In this document: piece by piece, positions 8,741-16,002 of the stretch
Position numbering within the stretch: the first letter of the stretch is position 1
Layout: each line of letters starts with the position of its first letter
Assembly (NCBI GenBank): GCA_002387845.1
Contig: DGLB01000079.1
Location: 601 to 23,650 of the forward strand
Length of the DNA stretch: 23,050 nt
Direction of reading: 5' to 3'
Source of the DNA: Stenotrophomonas maltophilia
GTDB lineage: Bacteria; Pseudomonadota; Gammaproteobacteria; Xanthomonadales; Xanthomonadaceae
Made by a program: the position numbers and the translations under genes
Notes under the pieces: generated by a model
The model's input: only the letters and a program-made list of their open reading frames with translations
Database searches by the model: none
What the model was told of the DNA's origin: nothing

Positions 8741-10108
8741 ATGAAGAACTGTCTCCTGCTGGCGCTGCTTGCAGCGTCTGCTCCCGCGGTGTCCGCGCCC
8801 GCCTCCCCCGATGCCGGTCGCCAATGGCTGGCCGGCGACCACCACGTCCACAGCGAGTGGAGCGTGGAGTGGGACCGCAGCACGTCCCCGCCGACGCCGA
8901 TCCGCGGCGGCGACTCCTCCTACAGCCGCAGCCGCAATGCCGCCCAGGCCAAGGCCTTCGGCCTGCGCTGGATGGTCCATACCGATCACGGTGGCCCAGG
9001 TCATTCAGGCGTCACCCGCGATCACGCCTATCCGGCACTGCTGCAGGCCCGTGCGGATGTTCCCGAGGTCATCCAGTTCAACGGCATGGAGTTTGACGTG
9101 CCCGCCGGTGAGCACGCCTCGCTGATCATCGCGCCGGGCCCTGACGAGCGCGACCAGCTGGTCACCGCCGAGCGCGACTACAGCCGCAGCGAACCGCTGC
9201 AGGGCAGCCGCGATACCCAGCAGCAGATGCTGGCGGCACTGGGCTACCTGGACGGACTGCAGCCACAACCGCTGATGCTGATCAACCATCCCTCACGCAC
9301 GGCTACCGGTGTGGACGTGTGGGGCAAGGTCACCCCGGAAGAGCTGCGCAGCTGGCATGCGGCTGCCCCGCGGGTGCTGGTGGGCATGGAGGGGGCACCG
9401 GGCCACCAGGGCATCCGCAGCGAGCGCGGGCTGTACCGGAACAAGGCGGCACCGACCTTCGGCGGCTTCGACCAGATGACGGCGCAGGTGGGCGGCATCT
9501 GGGATCAGATGCTGGCCGACGGCCTGCGCTTCTGGATCACCGCCAGCTCGGACTCGCACGTCAACGTGCGCGACGGTGGTCGTGACTATGATCCCGGCGA
9601 GTACAGCAAGACCTACGCCTGGGCGCGACCGGAGGCCGACGACATTCTGGACGGCCTGCGCCACGGGCGCACCTTTGCGGTCACCGGTGACCTGATCGAC
9701 AGGCTGGAACTGCGGGTGGGCGATGGCGGGCAGGATGCGACCCTGGGCGATACGCTGCGCGTGGCGCGCGATGGCACGCTGCAGATCAGCCTGCGTGTGC
9801 GCGTACCGAAGGTCGAAAATGCCAATGGCGACCTGCCGGCACTGAAGCTGGTCGAGCTGATCGTGGGCGGCAAGGGCAGCGACGGGCAGCTGCAGATGCA
9901 GTCACGCCACTTCGCTGCCAGCGACTGGCAGCGGGACGGTGACTGGATCAGCGTGCAATGGACGCTTCCCGCACCGGCCCAGGGGGGCTTCGTACGAGCC
10001 CGTGGCAACAGCACGGGTGAACGCGTGGCCCTGGCCGATATCCCTGGTGAGGACCCGTGGCAGGATCTGTGGTTCCATTCCAATCCGGTGTTCGTCCAGG
10101 TGCGCTGA
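8741..10108 (+). CDS. Secreted PHP-domain metallohydrolase (CehA/McbA-like phosphoesterase)
   Basis: A 455-residue protein with a signal peptide (about residues 1-19, ending AVSA), so periplasmic or secreted. Candidate metal ligands of the PHP (polymerase and histidinol phosphatase) fold are visible in order: DHHVHS (H35, H37), HTDHGG (D82, H83), GMEFD (E117), INHPSR (H183) and SDSH (D271, H273). The PHP fold ends near residue 325 (ILDGLRHGRTFAVTGD). A C-terminal beta-rich region of about 120 residues follows. Family members hydrolyse phosphoesters or, in the CehA/McbA branch, carbamates, so the substrate is open. The ATG has a good AGAGG 7-8 nt upstream. The gene follows the TonB receptor by 77 nt on the same strand with no clear terminator, which suggests they act on the same compound. 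The C at position 4 is not part of a lipobox. Confidence 0.85.
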   Translation: MKNCLLLALLAASAPAVSAPASPDAGRQWLAGDHHVHSEWSVEWDRSTSPPTPIRGGDSSYSRSRNAAQAKAFGLRWMVHTDHGGPGHSGVTRDHAYPALLQARADVPEVIQFNGMEFDVPAGEHASLIIAPGPDERDQLVTAERDYSRSEPLQGSRDTQQQMLAALGYLDGLQPQPLMLINHPSRTATGVDVWGKVTPEELRSWHAAAPRVLVGMEGAPGHQGIRSERGLYRNKAAPTFGGFDQMTAQVGGIWDQMLADGLRFWITASSDSHVNVRDGGRDYDPGEYSKTYAWARPEADDILDGLRHGRTFAVTGDLIDRLELRVGDGGQDATLGDTLRVARDGTLQISLRVRVPKVENANGDLPALKLVELIVGGKGSDGQLQMQSRHFAASDWQRDGDWISVQWTLPAPAQGGFVRARGNSTGERVALADIPGEDPWQDLWFHSNPVFVQVR

Positions 10109-10129
10109 GCCCTGTGAATGGCAGCGCGT

Positions 10130-10145
10130 GTGCCGTGCACGGCAC
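10130..10145. repeat. 16-bp perfect palindrome between the PHP hydrolase and flavoprotein genes
   Basis: GTGCCGTGCACGGCAC is its own reverse complement and lies 22 nt after the PHP gene stop. Flanking GCGCGTG (left) and CACGCGC (right) are also complementary, offset by 4 nt, so a longer hairpin could form. No T-run follows on either strand, so it is not a standard intrinsic terminator. It could be a dimer-binding operator or an mRNA hairpin. Confidence 0.6.
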
Positions 10146-10200
10146 GGTCACGCGCCTGCGCCGAGTCTGGGGGCGTTGATCTGCCAACTGCGGAGCCCCC

Positions 10201-10635
10201 ATGACCACACTGACACTGCCCGAACTGGCGAAGAAGATGGCACACATCGACTTCTGCCTGCTGCACACCCACGCGGACGACCGCGAGATCGCCGCGCGTC
10301 CCATGAGCAACAACGGCGACGTCGAGTACGATGGCGACAGCTGGTTCTTCGCGCTGGAATCGGCGGACATGGTCGGCGAGATCATGCGCGAGCCGAAAGT
10401 GGCGTTGTCGTTCACCGGCAACAAGTCCCTGCTGGGCAAGCCGCCGCTGTTCGTGGCGGTGCAGGGCCGGGGCATGGTGATCCGCAGCCGGACACTGATG
10501 GAGGAACACTGGGTGAGCGACCTGAAGCGCTGGTTCGAGCAGGGCGTGGACACCCCCGGGTTGGTGCTGATCCGGATCAGCGCGGTGCGCATCCATTACT
10601 GGGACGGTGAAGACGAGGGTGAGATCCTGCGTTGA
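10201..10635 (+). CDS. Pyridoxamine 5'-phosphate oxidase-like split-barrel flavoprotein
   Basis: A 144-residue soluble protein resembling the general stress protein 26 group of the PNPOx-like family, which bind FMN or similar flavins. Visible features are FCLLHTHADDREIAARPMS, the strand WFFALESADMVGEI, EPKVALSFTGN and the C-terminal LVLIRISAVRIHYWDGE. The family fold is a dimeric split barrel. A specific reaction cannot be assigned, and PNPOx activity itself should not be assumed. A GGAG 5 nt before the ATG supports the start. The stop overlaps the TTG start of the following transporter by 4 nt (TTGA), so the two are probably co-translated. It sits 92 nt after the PHP hydrolase, across a palindrome, so it may belong to a separate transcript. 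Confidence 0.85.
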   Translation: MTTLTLPELAKKMAHIDFCLLHTHADDREIAARPMSNNGDVEYDGDSWFFALESADMVGEIMREPKVALSFTGNKSLLGKPPLFVAVQGRGMVIRSRTLMEEHWVSDLKRWFEQGVDTPGLVLIRISAVRIHYWDGEDEGEILR

Positions 10636-11885
10636 GCGCGTCCCCGCACACGCGCTCGATGGTGATCGCCGGGTTGTCCACGGTGGTGGAGTGGTACGAC
10701 TTCACGCTGTATCTGTACCTGGCGACGGTGTTGTCGCGGGTGTTCTTCGGCGGCGGCGAGGTGGCGTTGCTGGTCACCCTGGCCGGGTTTGCAGTGTCCT
10801 ACCTGATGCGTCCGCTGGGCGCGCTGTGCTTCGGCAGCCTGGGCGACCGCATCGGCCGGCGCTGGATGCTGCTGGCCTCCATGATCCTGATGACGGCGGC
10901 GATGCTGGCCACCGCGTTGCTGCCGACGTTTGCCAGCATCGGCGTGAGCGCGGGCGTGTTGTTGTTGCTGCTGCGCTGTGTGATGGCCTTTTCGGTCGGT
11001 GGCGAGTACACCGGCGTGGTGGCCTATCTGCTGGAAAGCGCCCCCCTTCGTCGGCGCGGCCTGGTGACCTCGCTGGCATCGGCGGCCAGCGAAATTGGCG
11101 CGTTGCTGGCCGTCGGCGTCTCGGCGCTGACCGTGGCCCTGTTGAGCGATGCGCAGCTGGCCGCATGGGGCTGGCGAATTCCGTTCTTCGTCGGCGCGGC
11201 GCTGGCCGGGGTCATCCTGGTGGCGCGTTCGACCCTGCATGAGTCGCCCGAGTTCATCCGCCAACGTGAGGTCGGCACGGTGCCGAAGACGCCGATCCGC
11301 GATACCTGGCAGAACCATCGCGGTGCGGTGATCAGGACCTTTGCGGTATCGGCACTGGGTTCGATCACCTACTACGTGGGCATCACCTATGTGCCGGCGT
11401 TCCTGGGTTCAATGAGCGAGGTCAATGAGGCGACGGCCTTGTGGCTGTCCACCGTGGCGGCAGTCGCGGTGATCCTGGTCACGCCGGTGTTCGGTGCGTT
11501 GTCAGATCGGGTAGGGCGGCGGCCCCTGCTGATCGCGCTTGCGGTGTTGTCCGCGTTGCTGCCGTTGGGCATGTTTGCCTTGATGGGCGAGGGCGGCGTG
11601 GTGCAGATCGCGGTGGGGGCCGTGGTGCTGGCCGCGCTGGCGGGAGGTGTCAGTGCGGTCGCTGCGCCGGCGACGGCCGAGCAGTTTCCCGGCGAGGGGC
11701 GGTTGAGCGGTCTGGCGCTGGGCGTCACGGTGGCGACGGCGTTCTTTGGTGGGGCAACCCCATTGCTTGCCGAGCTGCTGGTTCGCCAGACCGGCTGGGC
11801 CGCAGCCCCCGGCGCGATGATCGCGCTGGTCGCGGTGCTGGTGCTGCCGGCGCTATGGACCCTGCGCGAAACCCGCCCGGCGTAG
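10632..11885 (+). CDS. Major facilitator, metabolite:H+ symporter (MHS) type
   Basis: A 417-residue inner-membrane transporter with about twelve hydrophobic segments. MHS-family signatures include VVEWYDFTLYLYLA in the first helix, GDRIGRRW in the loop between helices 2 and 3, RCVMAFSVGGEYTG in helix 4, AAWGWRIPFFVGA in helix 6, and the repeat-half motif LSDRVGRRP. Relatives (ProP, KgtP, citrate and shikimate carriers) take up small organic solutes, usually acids or betaines, with protons. The substrate here is unknown. The start is TTG at 10632, overlapping the previous stop and preceded by GAGGGTGAG. An ATG at 10659 would shorten it by nine residues and lacks a clear ribosome-binding site. 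It converges with the gntR gene, 19 nt away, with no hairpin between. Confidence 0.9.
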   Translation: MSASPHTRSMVIAGLSTVVEWYDFTLYLYLATVLSRVFFGGGEVALLVTLAGFAVSYLMRPLGALCFGSLGDRIGRRWMLLASMILMTAAMLATALLPTFASIGVSAGVLLLLLRCVMAFSVGGEYTGVVAYLLESAPLRRRGLVTSLASAASEIGALLAVGVSALTVALLSDAQLAAWGWRIPFFVGAALAGVILVARSTLHESPEFIRQREVGTVPKTPIRDTWQNHRGAVIRTFAVSALGSITYYVGITYVPAFLGSMSEVNEATALWLSTVAAVAVILVTPVFGALSDRVGRRPLLIALAVLSALLPLGMFALMGEGGVVQIAVGAVVLAALAGGVSAVAAPATAEQFPGEGRLSGLALGVTVATAFFGGATPLLAELLVRQTGWAAAPGAMIALVAVLVLPALWTLRETRPA

Positions 11886-11904
11886 CGCCGCGCAGGGCGT
11901 GGTG

Positions 11905-12624
11905 CTACCTGCCGCCTTCGGTGGGCAACGGGGCCGGCACGTTCAGCAACCCGCCCGCCGCCACATAGGCCGCCAGCGCCTGACCCTGGCTCAATAGGTG
12001 CCGCTCCATCGTGCGTTCCGCGGCCACGGCATCGCGCTGGCGGAAGCATTCCATCAGTTCCCGATGCTCGGCCAGCGACTGCGCGGTGCGGCCCGGTGCC
12101 AGCAACTGGCGGCCACGGTGCATCTTCAGAATGCGGTGCAGGTCATGGGTGATCCGGATCAGCCACGGGTTGCCCGCGTAGTGCTGCACCGTCTCATGAA
12201 TCAGATAGTTGTTGCGGTAGTACTCGGCGATGTTGCCGTCCGCTGCCGCCGCCTCCATCGCCGCATGCAGGTCTTCCAGCAGCTGCACGCCGGTGTCGTC
12301 GATGTTCCTCACCGCCTCATGCGCGCACCGGCCTTCCAGCATCGCCATGACCGGGAACAGCTGGTTCAGGTCTTCCAGGGTCAGCCGCGTCACCCGCGCG
12401 CCGCGCCCGGCGTCGATCTGTACCAGCCCTTCGGCTGCCAGCAGCTTCAGGGCTTCGCGCAGCGGGGTGCGGCTGATCGTCAGTTCCTCGCACAGGGCGG
12501 GCTCGTCGATCCATTCACCCGGGGGCAGCCGGTAGTCGTAGATCCGCTCGCGCACATGCTCCGCCACCTCTTCATACAGAGGCGCGCGCTTCTTCGATGA
12601 ACGCGGGGCAGGGGCGATGGCCAT
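11905..12624 (-). CDS. GntR/FadR-family transcriptional regulator, probable regulator of the mdc operon
   Basis: A 239-residue regulator. The N-terminal winged helix-turn-helix lies at about residues 15-80 (PLYEEVAEHVRERIYDYRLPPG, TISRTPLREALKLLAAEGLV). The C-terminal all-helical FCD ligand-binding domain includes NYLIHETVQHYAGN, ITHDLHRILK and AEHRELMECF, with His residues typical of the metal/acid-binding pocket. A GntR-family protein (MdcY) represses malonate decarboxylase genes in Acinetobacter, and position at the end of the mdc cluster suggests the same role here. The frame is open to an ATG at 12702 with an AAGG upstream, which would add 26 residues and would translate a perfect hairpin. 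I prefer the ATG at 12624 because the extension has no domain character, although its own ribosome-binding site is poor. The sequence AATTACGAC directly before this ATG matches the mdcA operator. Confidence 0.88.
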   Translation of the reverse strand: MAIAPAPRSSKKRAPLYEEVAEHVRERIYDYRLPPGEWIDEPALCEELTISRTPLREALKLLAAEGLVQIDAGRGARVTRLTLEDLNQLFPVMAMLEGRCAHEAVRNIDDTGVQLLEDLHAAMEAAAADGNIAEYYRNNYLIHETVQHYAGNPWLIRITHDLHRILKMHRGRQLLAPGRTAQSLAEHRELMECFRQRDAVAAERTMERHLLSQGQALAAYVAAGGLLNVPAPLPTEGGR

Positions 12625-12633
12625 GTCGTAATT
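12625..12633 (-). promoter_or_regulatory. Candidate operator half-site before gntR
   Basis: The minus-strand sequence AATTACGAC abuts the gntR ATG and is identical to 9 nt of the right arm and flank of the inverted repeat before mdcA (20265-20273). AATTACG is rare in this GC-rich DNA, so its placement before both the likely regulator gene and its likely target suggests autoregulation. Only one arm is well conserved here. If translation starts at 12702, this lies inside the coding region. Confidence 0.45.
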
Positions 12634-12666
12634 GTAGTCGCTTGACGGGGTGGAAGCAGTCGTCCT

Positions 12667-12696
12667 GCGACCGACCCTGCCGTCAGGGTCGGTCGC
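12667..12696. repeat. Perfect 13-bp hairpin between the carrier gene and gntR
   Basis: GCGACCGACCCTG and CAGGGTCGGTCGC are exact reverse complements separated by CCGT. The hairpin starts 16 nt after the stop codon of the MatC-like gene (minus strand). No T-run follows, so it is more like an intergenic palindromic repeat or mRNA-stabilising hairpin than a rho-independent terminator. A 23-nt stretch covering its left arm (12660-12682) recurs with two mismatches at 22962-22984. Confidence 0.7.
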
Positions 12697-12712
12697 GCCC
12701 ATCCCGCCTTGC

Positions 12713-14068
12713 TTACATCCAGCCGGGGACGACGAACAGCAGCCAGGCCAGCAGCGGACCGAAGGCGACCACCAGGCCGCTGTAGATCAGGAACTGGCGG
12801 AACAGGGATTCGCGTTCCTCTTTCGCCGCCGACGCGACCACCAGTGCGCCGTTGGTCGAGAACGGGCTGACGTCCACGATCGTCGAGGACACCGCCAGTG
12901 CGCAGATCACGCCCGCAGCACCCAGATGACCCTGCATCAGGAACGGCACGGCCAGCGGAATCGTTGCGCCGAGCACCGCCGCCGACGAGGCGAACGCCGA
13001 CACGATGCCACCCACGTAGCACACCAGCAGCGCGCCCAGCAGCGGAATGCCGATGTCCGACACGCCGTTGCCGATGAAGTCCACCGCGCCCGCCTTCTCC
13101 AGCACGCCCACATAGGTCACCACGCCGCAGATCAGCAGCACCGTCGACCAGCTGATTCCATCCACCGCGCCCTTCTGGCTCTTCGGCGACAACAGCGCCA
13201 GCGCCACCGCCACGGTGATCGACACCAGCCCCACGTTGAGGTTGTAGATCAACGCCGCAACGCCCAGGCCGACCAGGCCGACCAGGGTGAACAAGCGCTC
13301 GCGGGTGATGCCCACGGCTTCCAGTGCGTCCGGATCATTCGACAGCGTGCCGCCGCCGGCCGAAACCAGTGCACCGTGGCCCTCGATCGCGAACTGCCGT
13401 GACGACGCCTGCGGGCCACCGGCCAGCGCCAGCTCGCCGCCGCCTGCGGTGACCGCACCGCGCCGCATCAGCGCAACGCCGCCAAAGGCGAAGAAGCAGA
13501 TCACCGACATCATGAAGTTGAAGCCCAGGCTGGTCAGGAACACCGCCATCTCGGTGACTTCCAGCCCGGCCTTCTGCACCACCCCGTTGGTGATGCTGCC
13601 GTACACGCTGATCGGCGAGAACCCACCCGCCTGCGCACCGTGGATCACCAGGAGCCCCATCAGCAGCGGATTGATTTTGTACTGTTTGGCGAAACGCAAC
13701 GCCACCGGGCCGATGATCGCCACCGCCGCCGGGCCCAGCGCGCCAAACGCCGTCAGCAACGCCGTCACCACGAACATCACCCATGGAATCGCCACGATGC
13801 GTCCGCGTACCGCGCGTACCGCCCAGTGCACCAGCAGGTCGATGGTGCCGTTCTTCTGTGCGATGGCGAACAGATAGGTGATGCCGACCAGGGTCAGGAA
13901 CAGGTCGCCGGGGAACCCGGCCAGTACGGCCTTGCCCTCCAGCCCGACGAACAGCCCGCCAATGATGAAGGCCAATGCGAACGCCACCGCACCCATGTTG
14001 ATCGGCAGGGCCGTGGCGATGATGAACATGATCACCAGACCGATGATCGTTGCGACTTGTGGACTCAT
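12713..14068 (-). CDS. matC: MatC-type malonate/dicarboxylate carrier
   Basis: A 451-residue integral membrane protein with around a dozen hydrophobic helices. It starts MSPQVATIIGLVIMFIIA, and the N-terminal half matches the MatC_N type (LPINMGAVAFALAFIIGGLF, GFPGDLFLTLVGITYLFAIA). It has the paired re-entrant-like motifs GGFSPISVYGSITNGVV and SPFSTNGALVVASA expected of SLC13/ion-transporter superfamily carriers. Rhizobial MatC is a malonate carrier, and the position downstream of mdcH supports malonate uptake here, replacing the MdcL/MdcM pair seen in some other bacteria. A strong GGGAGG lies before the ATG at 14068; a longer frame to 14119 is open but lacks that support. It is separated from mdcH by a 174-nt gap filled with palindromic repeats, so it may be expressed at a different level from the enzyme genes. 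Confidence 0.85.
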   Translation of the reverse strand: MSPQVATIIGLVIMFIIATALPINMGAVAFALAFIIGGLFVGLEGKAVLAGFPGDLFLTLVGITYLFAIAQKNGTIDLLVHWAVRAVRGRIVAIPWVMFVVTALLTAFGALGPAAVAIIGPVALRFAKQYKINPLLMGLLVIHGAQAGGFSPISVYGSITNGVVQKAGLEVTEMAVFLTSLGFNFMMSVICFFAFGGVALMRRGAVTAGGGELALAGGPQASSRQFAIEGHGALVSAGGGTLSNDPDALEAVGITRERLFTLVGLVGLGVAALIYNLNVGLVSITVAVALALLSPKSQKGAVDGISWSTVLLICGVVTYVGVLEKAGAVDFIGNGVSDIGIPLLGALLVCYVGGIVSAFASSAAVLGATIPLAVPFLMQGHLGAAGVICALAVSSTIVDVSPFSTNGALVVASAAKEERESLFRQFLIYSGLVVAFGPLLAWLLFVVPGWM

Positions 14069-14135
14069 GCGCCCTCCCAGACACCTGACTCGCGTACAGC
14101 ACGGATGGGGAACCGCCATCCTCGGGGTAAAGATT

Positions 14136-14246
14136 GCCGGGCAAGCCCGGCACTACTTCGCGGGTTGCCGGGCAAGCCCGGCACTACTACGCGGGTTGCC
14201 GGGCAAGCCCGGCACTACGCGGGTTGCCGGGCTTGCCTGGCGTTAC
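14136..14246. repeat. Array of SMAG-like (GTAG) palindromic repeats, three tandem copies plus one degenerate
   Basis: Three identical 21-nt units (GCCGGGCAAGCCCGGC followed by ACTAC) start at 14136, 14167 and 14198, a period of exactly 31 nt, separated by short CGCGGGTT-containing spacers. A fourth, degenerate unit (14226-14246) ends GTTAC instead of CTAC and overlaps the mdcH stop codon at 14243-14245. On the minus strand each full unit begins with GTAG, the hallmark of Stenotrophomonas SMAG elements. Each unit can form a stem of about 7 bp in the mdcH-matC mRNA. Confidence 0.85.
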
Positions 14247-15160
14247 TGGCGCTCCAGGGCGCGGTGCACCCAGGCCGCCGCACCGTCCAGGTGCTGGAAC
14301 TCTTCCACCGCGCGCACCTCGCAGCAGGGGTAGGCCGAGGCCACCATGCGCGCCAATGCCGTGCCCGGACCCAGCTGCAGGAATACCCGTGCGCCGCGTT
14401 CGAAGGCCTGGCGCATCACCTGCGCCCATTCGATGGTCTGTGACAGCTGCGCTGCCAGGCTGTGCTGCGCCGCTGCGGGCGTGCGCACCAGGCGTGCATC
14501 GATGCCTGCCAGCAGCGGCAGCTGGGGGGCCGTCAGCCCGGCCTCGGCCAGCGCCACGGCGAATGCGGCGCTGGCTTCGGCCAGCAACGGTGTGTGCGCC
14601 GGCACGTGCACCGGCAGCGGGCGGATCTCCACCGGGTGTGCACGCGCTGCCTCGGCCAGTGCATGCAATGCCGGCCAGCGTCCGCCGACGATGAAATGGT
14701 CGCTGCCATTGGCAATGGCGATATGCACGCCGTGCGCATCGCACAGCACCTGCAGCGGCTCACGGGTCAGCCCCAGCACTGCCTGCAGTCCGGCGTCCGC
14801 GGGGCTGGCAGCGTCCATGGCCCGTGCGCGCTGCGCTGCCAGCTGAAGACACGTCACCGGATCCACGCTGCCCGCAACCGCATGCGCGGCCAGTTCGCCG
14901 ATGCTGTAGCCCGCCACCAGCAGCGGTGCAGGCAGCGCCGTACGCAGCACCTGCCAGTGGGCCAGGGTTGCCGCACACAGCAGCGGCTGGGCCTGTGCAT
15001 TGTCGAAACGGTCGTCAGCCGCCGCCGCATCGATCGCATCGCGGCCGAGTACCGACGATGCGGCCTCGATCATCGCGCGCGCAGCGGGGTAGGGGCGCGC
15101 ACGTTCGAACATCGCCGCATGCTGTGCGCCCTGTCCCGGGCAGAGCAGGGCCAGGCTCAT
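14243..15160 (-). CDS. mdcH: Malonate decarboxylase epsilon subunit, malonyl-CoA:ACP transacylase
   Basis: A 305-residue cytoplasmic enzyme of the FabD acyltransferase fold. It loads malonyl from malonyl-CoA onto the MdcC carrier, priming the decarboxylase cycle. It shows LLCPGQGAQ at 5-13, the nucleophile elbow GYSIGE with Ser86, and VPAHTPLL with His189 as the likely catalytic histidine. Its length is normal for MdcH (about 300). The ATG has a GGAGG ribosome-binding site and overlaps the mdcB stop by 4 nt (ATGA). The stop codon sits inside a degenerate palindromic repeat. FabD of fatty-acid synthesis is the obvious alternative, but the position in the mdc operon makes MdcH far more likely. 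Confidence 0.93.
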   Translation of the reverse strand: MSLALLCPGQGAQHAAMFERARPYPAARAMIEAASSVLGRDAIDAAAADDRFDNAQAQPLLCAATLAHWQVLRTALPAPLLVAGYSIGELAAHAVAGSVDPVTCLQLAAQRARAMDAASPADAGLQAVLGLTREPLQVLCDAHGVHIAIANGSDHFIVGGRWPALHALAEAARAHPVEIRPLPVHVPAHTPLLAEASAAFAVALAEAGLTAPQLPLLAGIDARLVRTPAAAQHSLAAQLSQTIEWAQVMRQAFERGARVFLQLGPGTALARMVASAYPCCEVRAVEEFQHLDGAAAWVHRALERQ

Positions 15161-16002
15161 GCGCCCTCCTGCTGCAGCAGGAACCAGGCGCAGGCCAGCA
15201 GGTCGGCGCTGCCTCCCGGGCTGAGCCGGCGGGTCACGAAGGCCGCATCGATCTGCGTCAACCGCTGCTGCCAGTCGCAGGTGAACACGCTGCCGTCGCG
15301 CAGGAAGGTGGCCGCGTGCGCCTTGGCCCAGGCCAGCCCGGCAGCGCCGCCGCGGTGCAGCAGATTCAGATCATCCACCGCCGCCACCAGCTGCATCAGG
15401 GTGTGGCACAGTGCGGCCTCGCGCGGCAGGCCCGCGGCCCGCGCGGTGCGCAGCGCAGGCACGGCCAGTTCGCGCAGCAGCGGGAAACCGTCGGCGGCCT
15501 GCTCGCGGACGCCTGCAACGCGGTGCTGCGCACGCACGCGCTGTCCCGGGCTGTCCGCGTTCAAGGGAGCCTGCATCAGGTCGTCGGCCCAGTCCCTCAC
15601 CTGCAGGCAGACCTGTTCGGCCGCGAGCGCGGTGCCGGTGTGCGCGCGGCCGCGCGCAGCCGCGGCCACCAGCAGCCCAAGGCTGAAGATCGCACCACGG
15701 TGGGTGTTCACCCCGCTTGTGGCGCGCAGCATCGCCGCTTCGGCAGCGATACCCAGCGTGCGCAGCGTCTCGAACGATGCATCCTGTGCGCCGGCGCAGG
15801 CGATCTGAGCGTAGTAGTGGCGCAGCGCGAACAAGCTGCGCAGGAACGTGCCCGCGTCCATGTCGGCATGGCTGCCGGTGCTGAACGGGGTGACCAGGCC
15901 CGGCTTGGGCGCGCACGCCAGTTCAGTGTGCAGGCTCTCAATGGCCAGCCGCCCCAGTCGCGCGCTGTCGACCCGGTACAGCATCTGCCGCACCGCGTTC
16001 AT
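15157..16002 (-). CDS. mdcB: Triphosphoribosyl-dephospho-CoA synthase
   Basis: A 281-residue cytoplasmic enzyme of the CitG/MdcB family. It makes the prosthetic-group precursor 2'-(5''-triphosphoribosyl)-3'-dephospho-CoA from ATP and dephospho-CoA. The family signature is clear: ELACAPKPGLVTPFSTGSH at 27-45 followed by ADMDAGTF, and later SGVNTHRGAIFSLGLLVAAA. It is about the usual length for the family. It overlaps mdcG upstream and mdcH downstream by 4 nt each (ATGA). Lying in the operon after mdcG, it supplies the substrate that MdcG transfers to MdcC. Confidence 0.93.
   Translation of the reverse strand: MNAVRQMLYRVDSARLGRLAIESLHTELACAPKPGLVTPFSTGSHADMDAGTFLRSLFALRHYYAQIACAGAQDASFETLRTLGIAAEAAMLRATSGVNTHRGAIFSLGLLVAAAARGRAHTGTALAAEQVCLQVRDWADDLMQAPLNADSPGQRVRAQHRVAGVREQAADGFPLLRELAVPALRTARAAGLPREAALCHTLMQLVAAVDDLNLLHRGGAAGLAWAKAHAATFLRDGSVFTCDWQQRLTQIDAAFVTRRLSPGGSADLLACAWFLLQQEGA

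Noticed and set aside
12667..12696. Hairpin as an intrinsic terminator of the carrier gene
   Set aside because: Perfect stem but no following T-run on the minus strand; kept as a repeat rather than a terminator.
14136..14246. Regularly spaced repeats resembling a small CRISPR array
   Set aside because: Units are palindromic with near-identical 7-10 nt spacers and GTAG ends; this is a tandem SMAG-type array, not repeat-spacer structure, and no cas genes are present.
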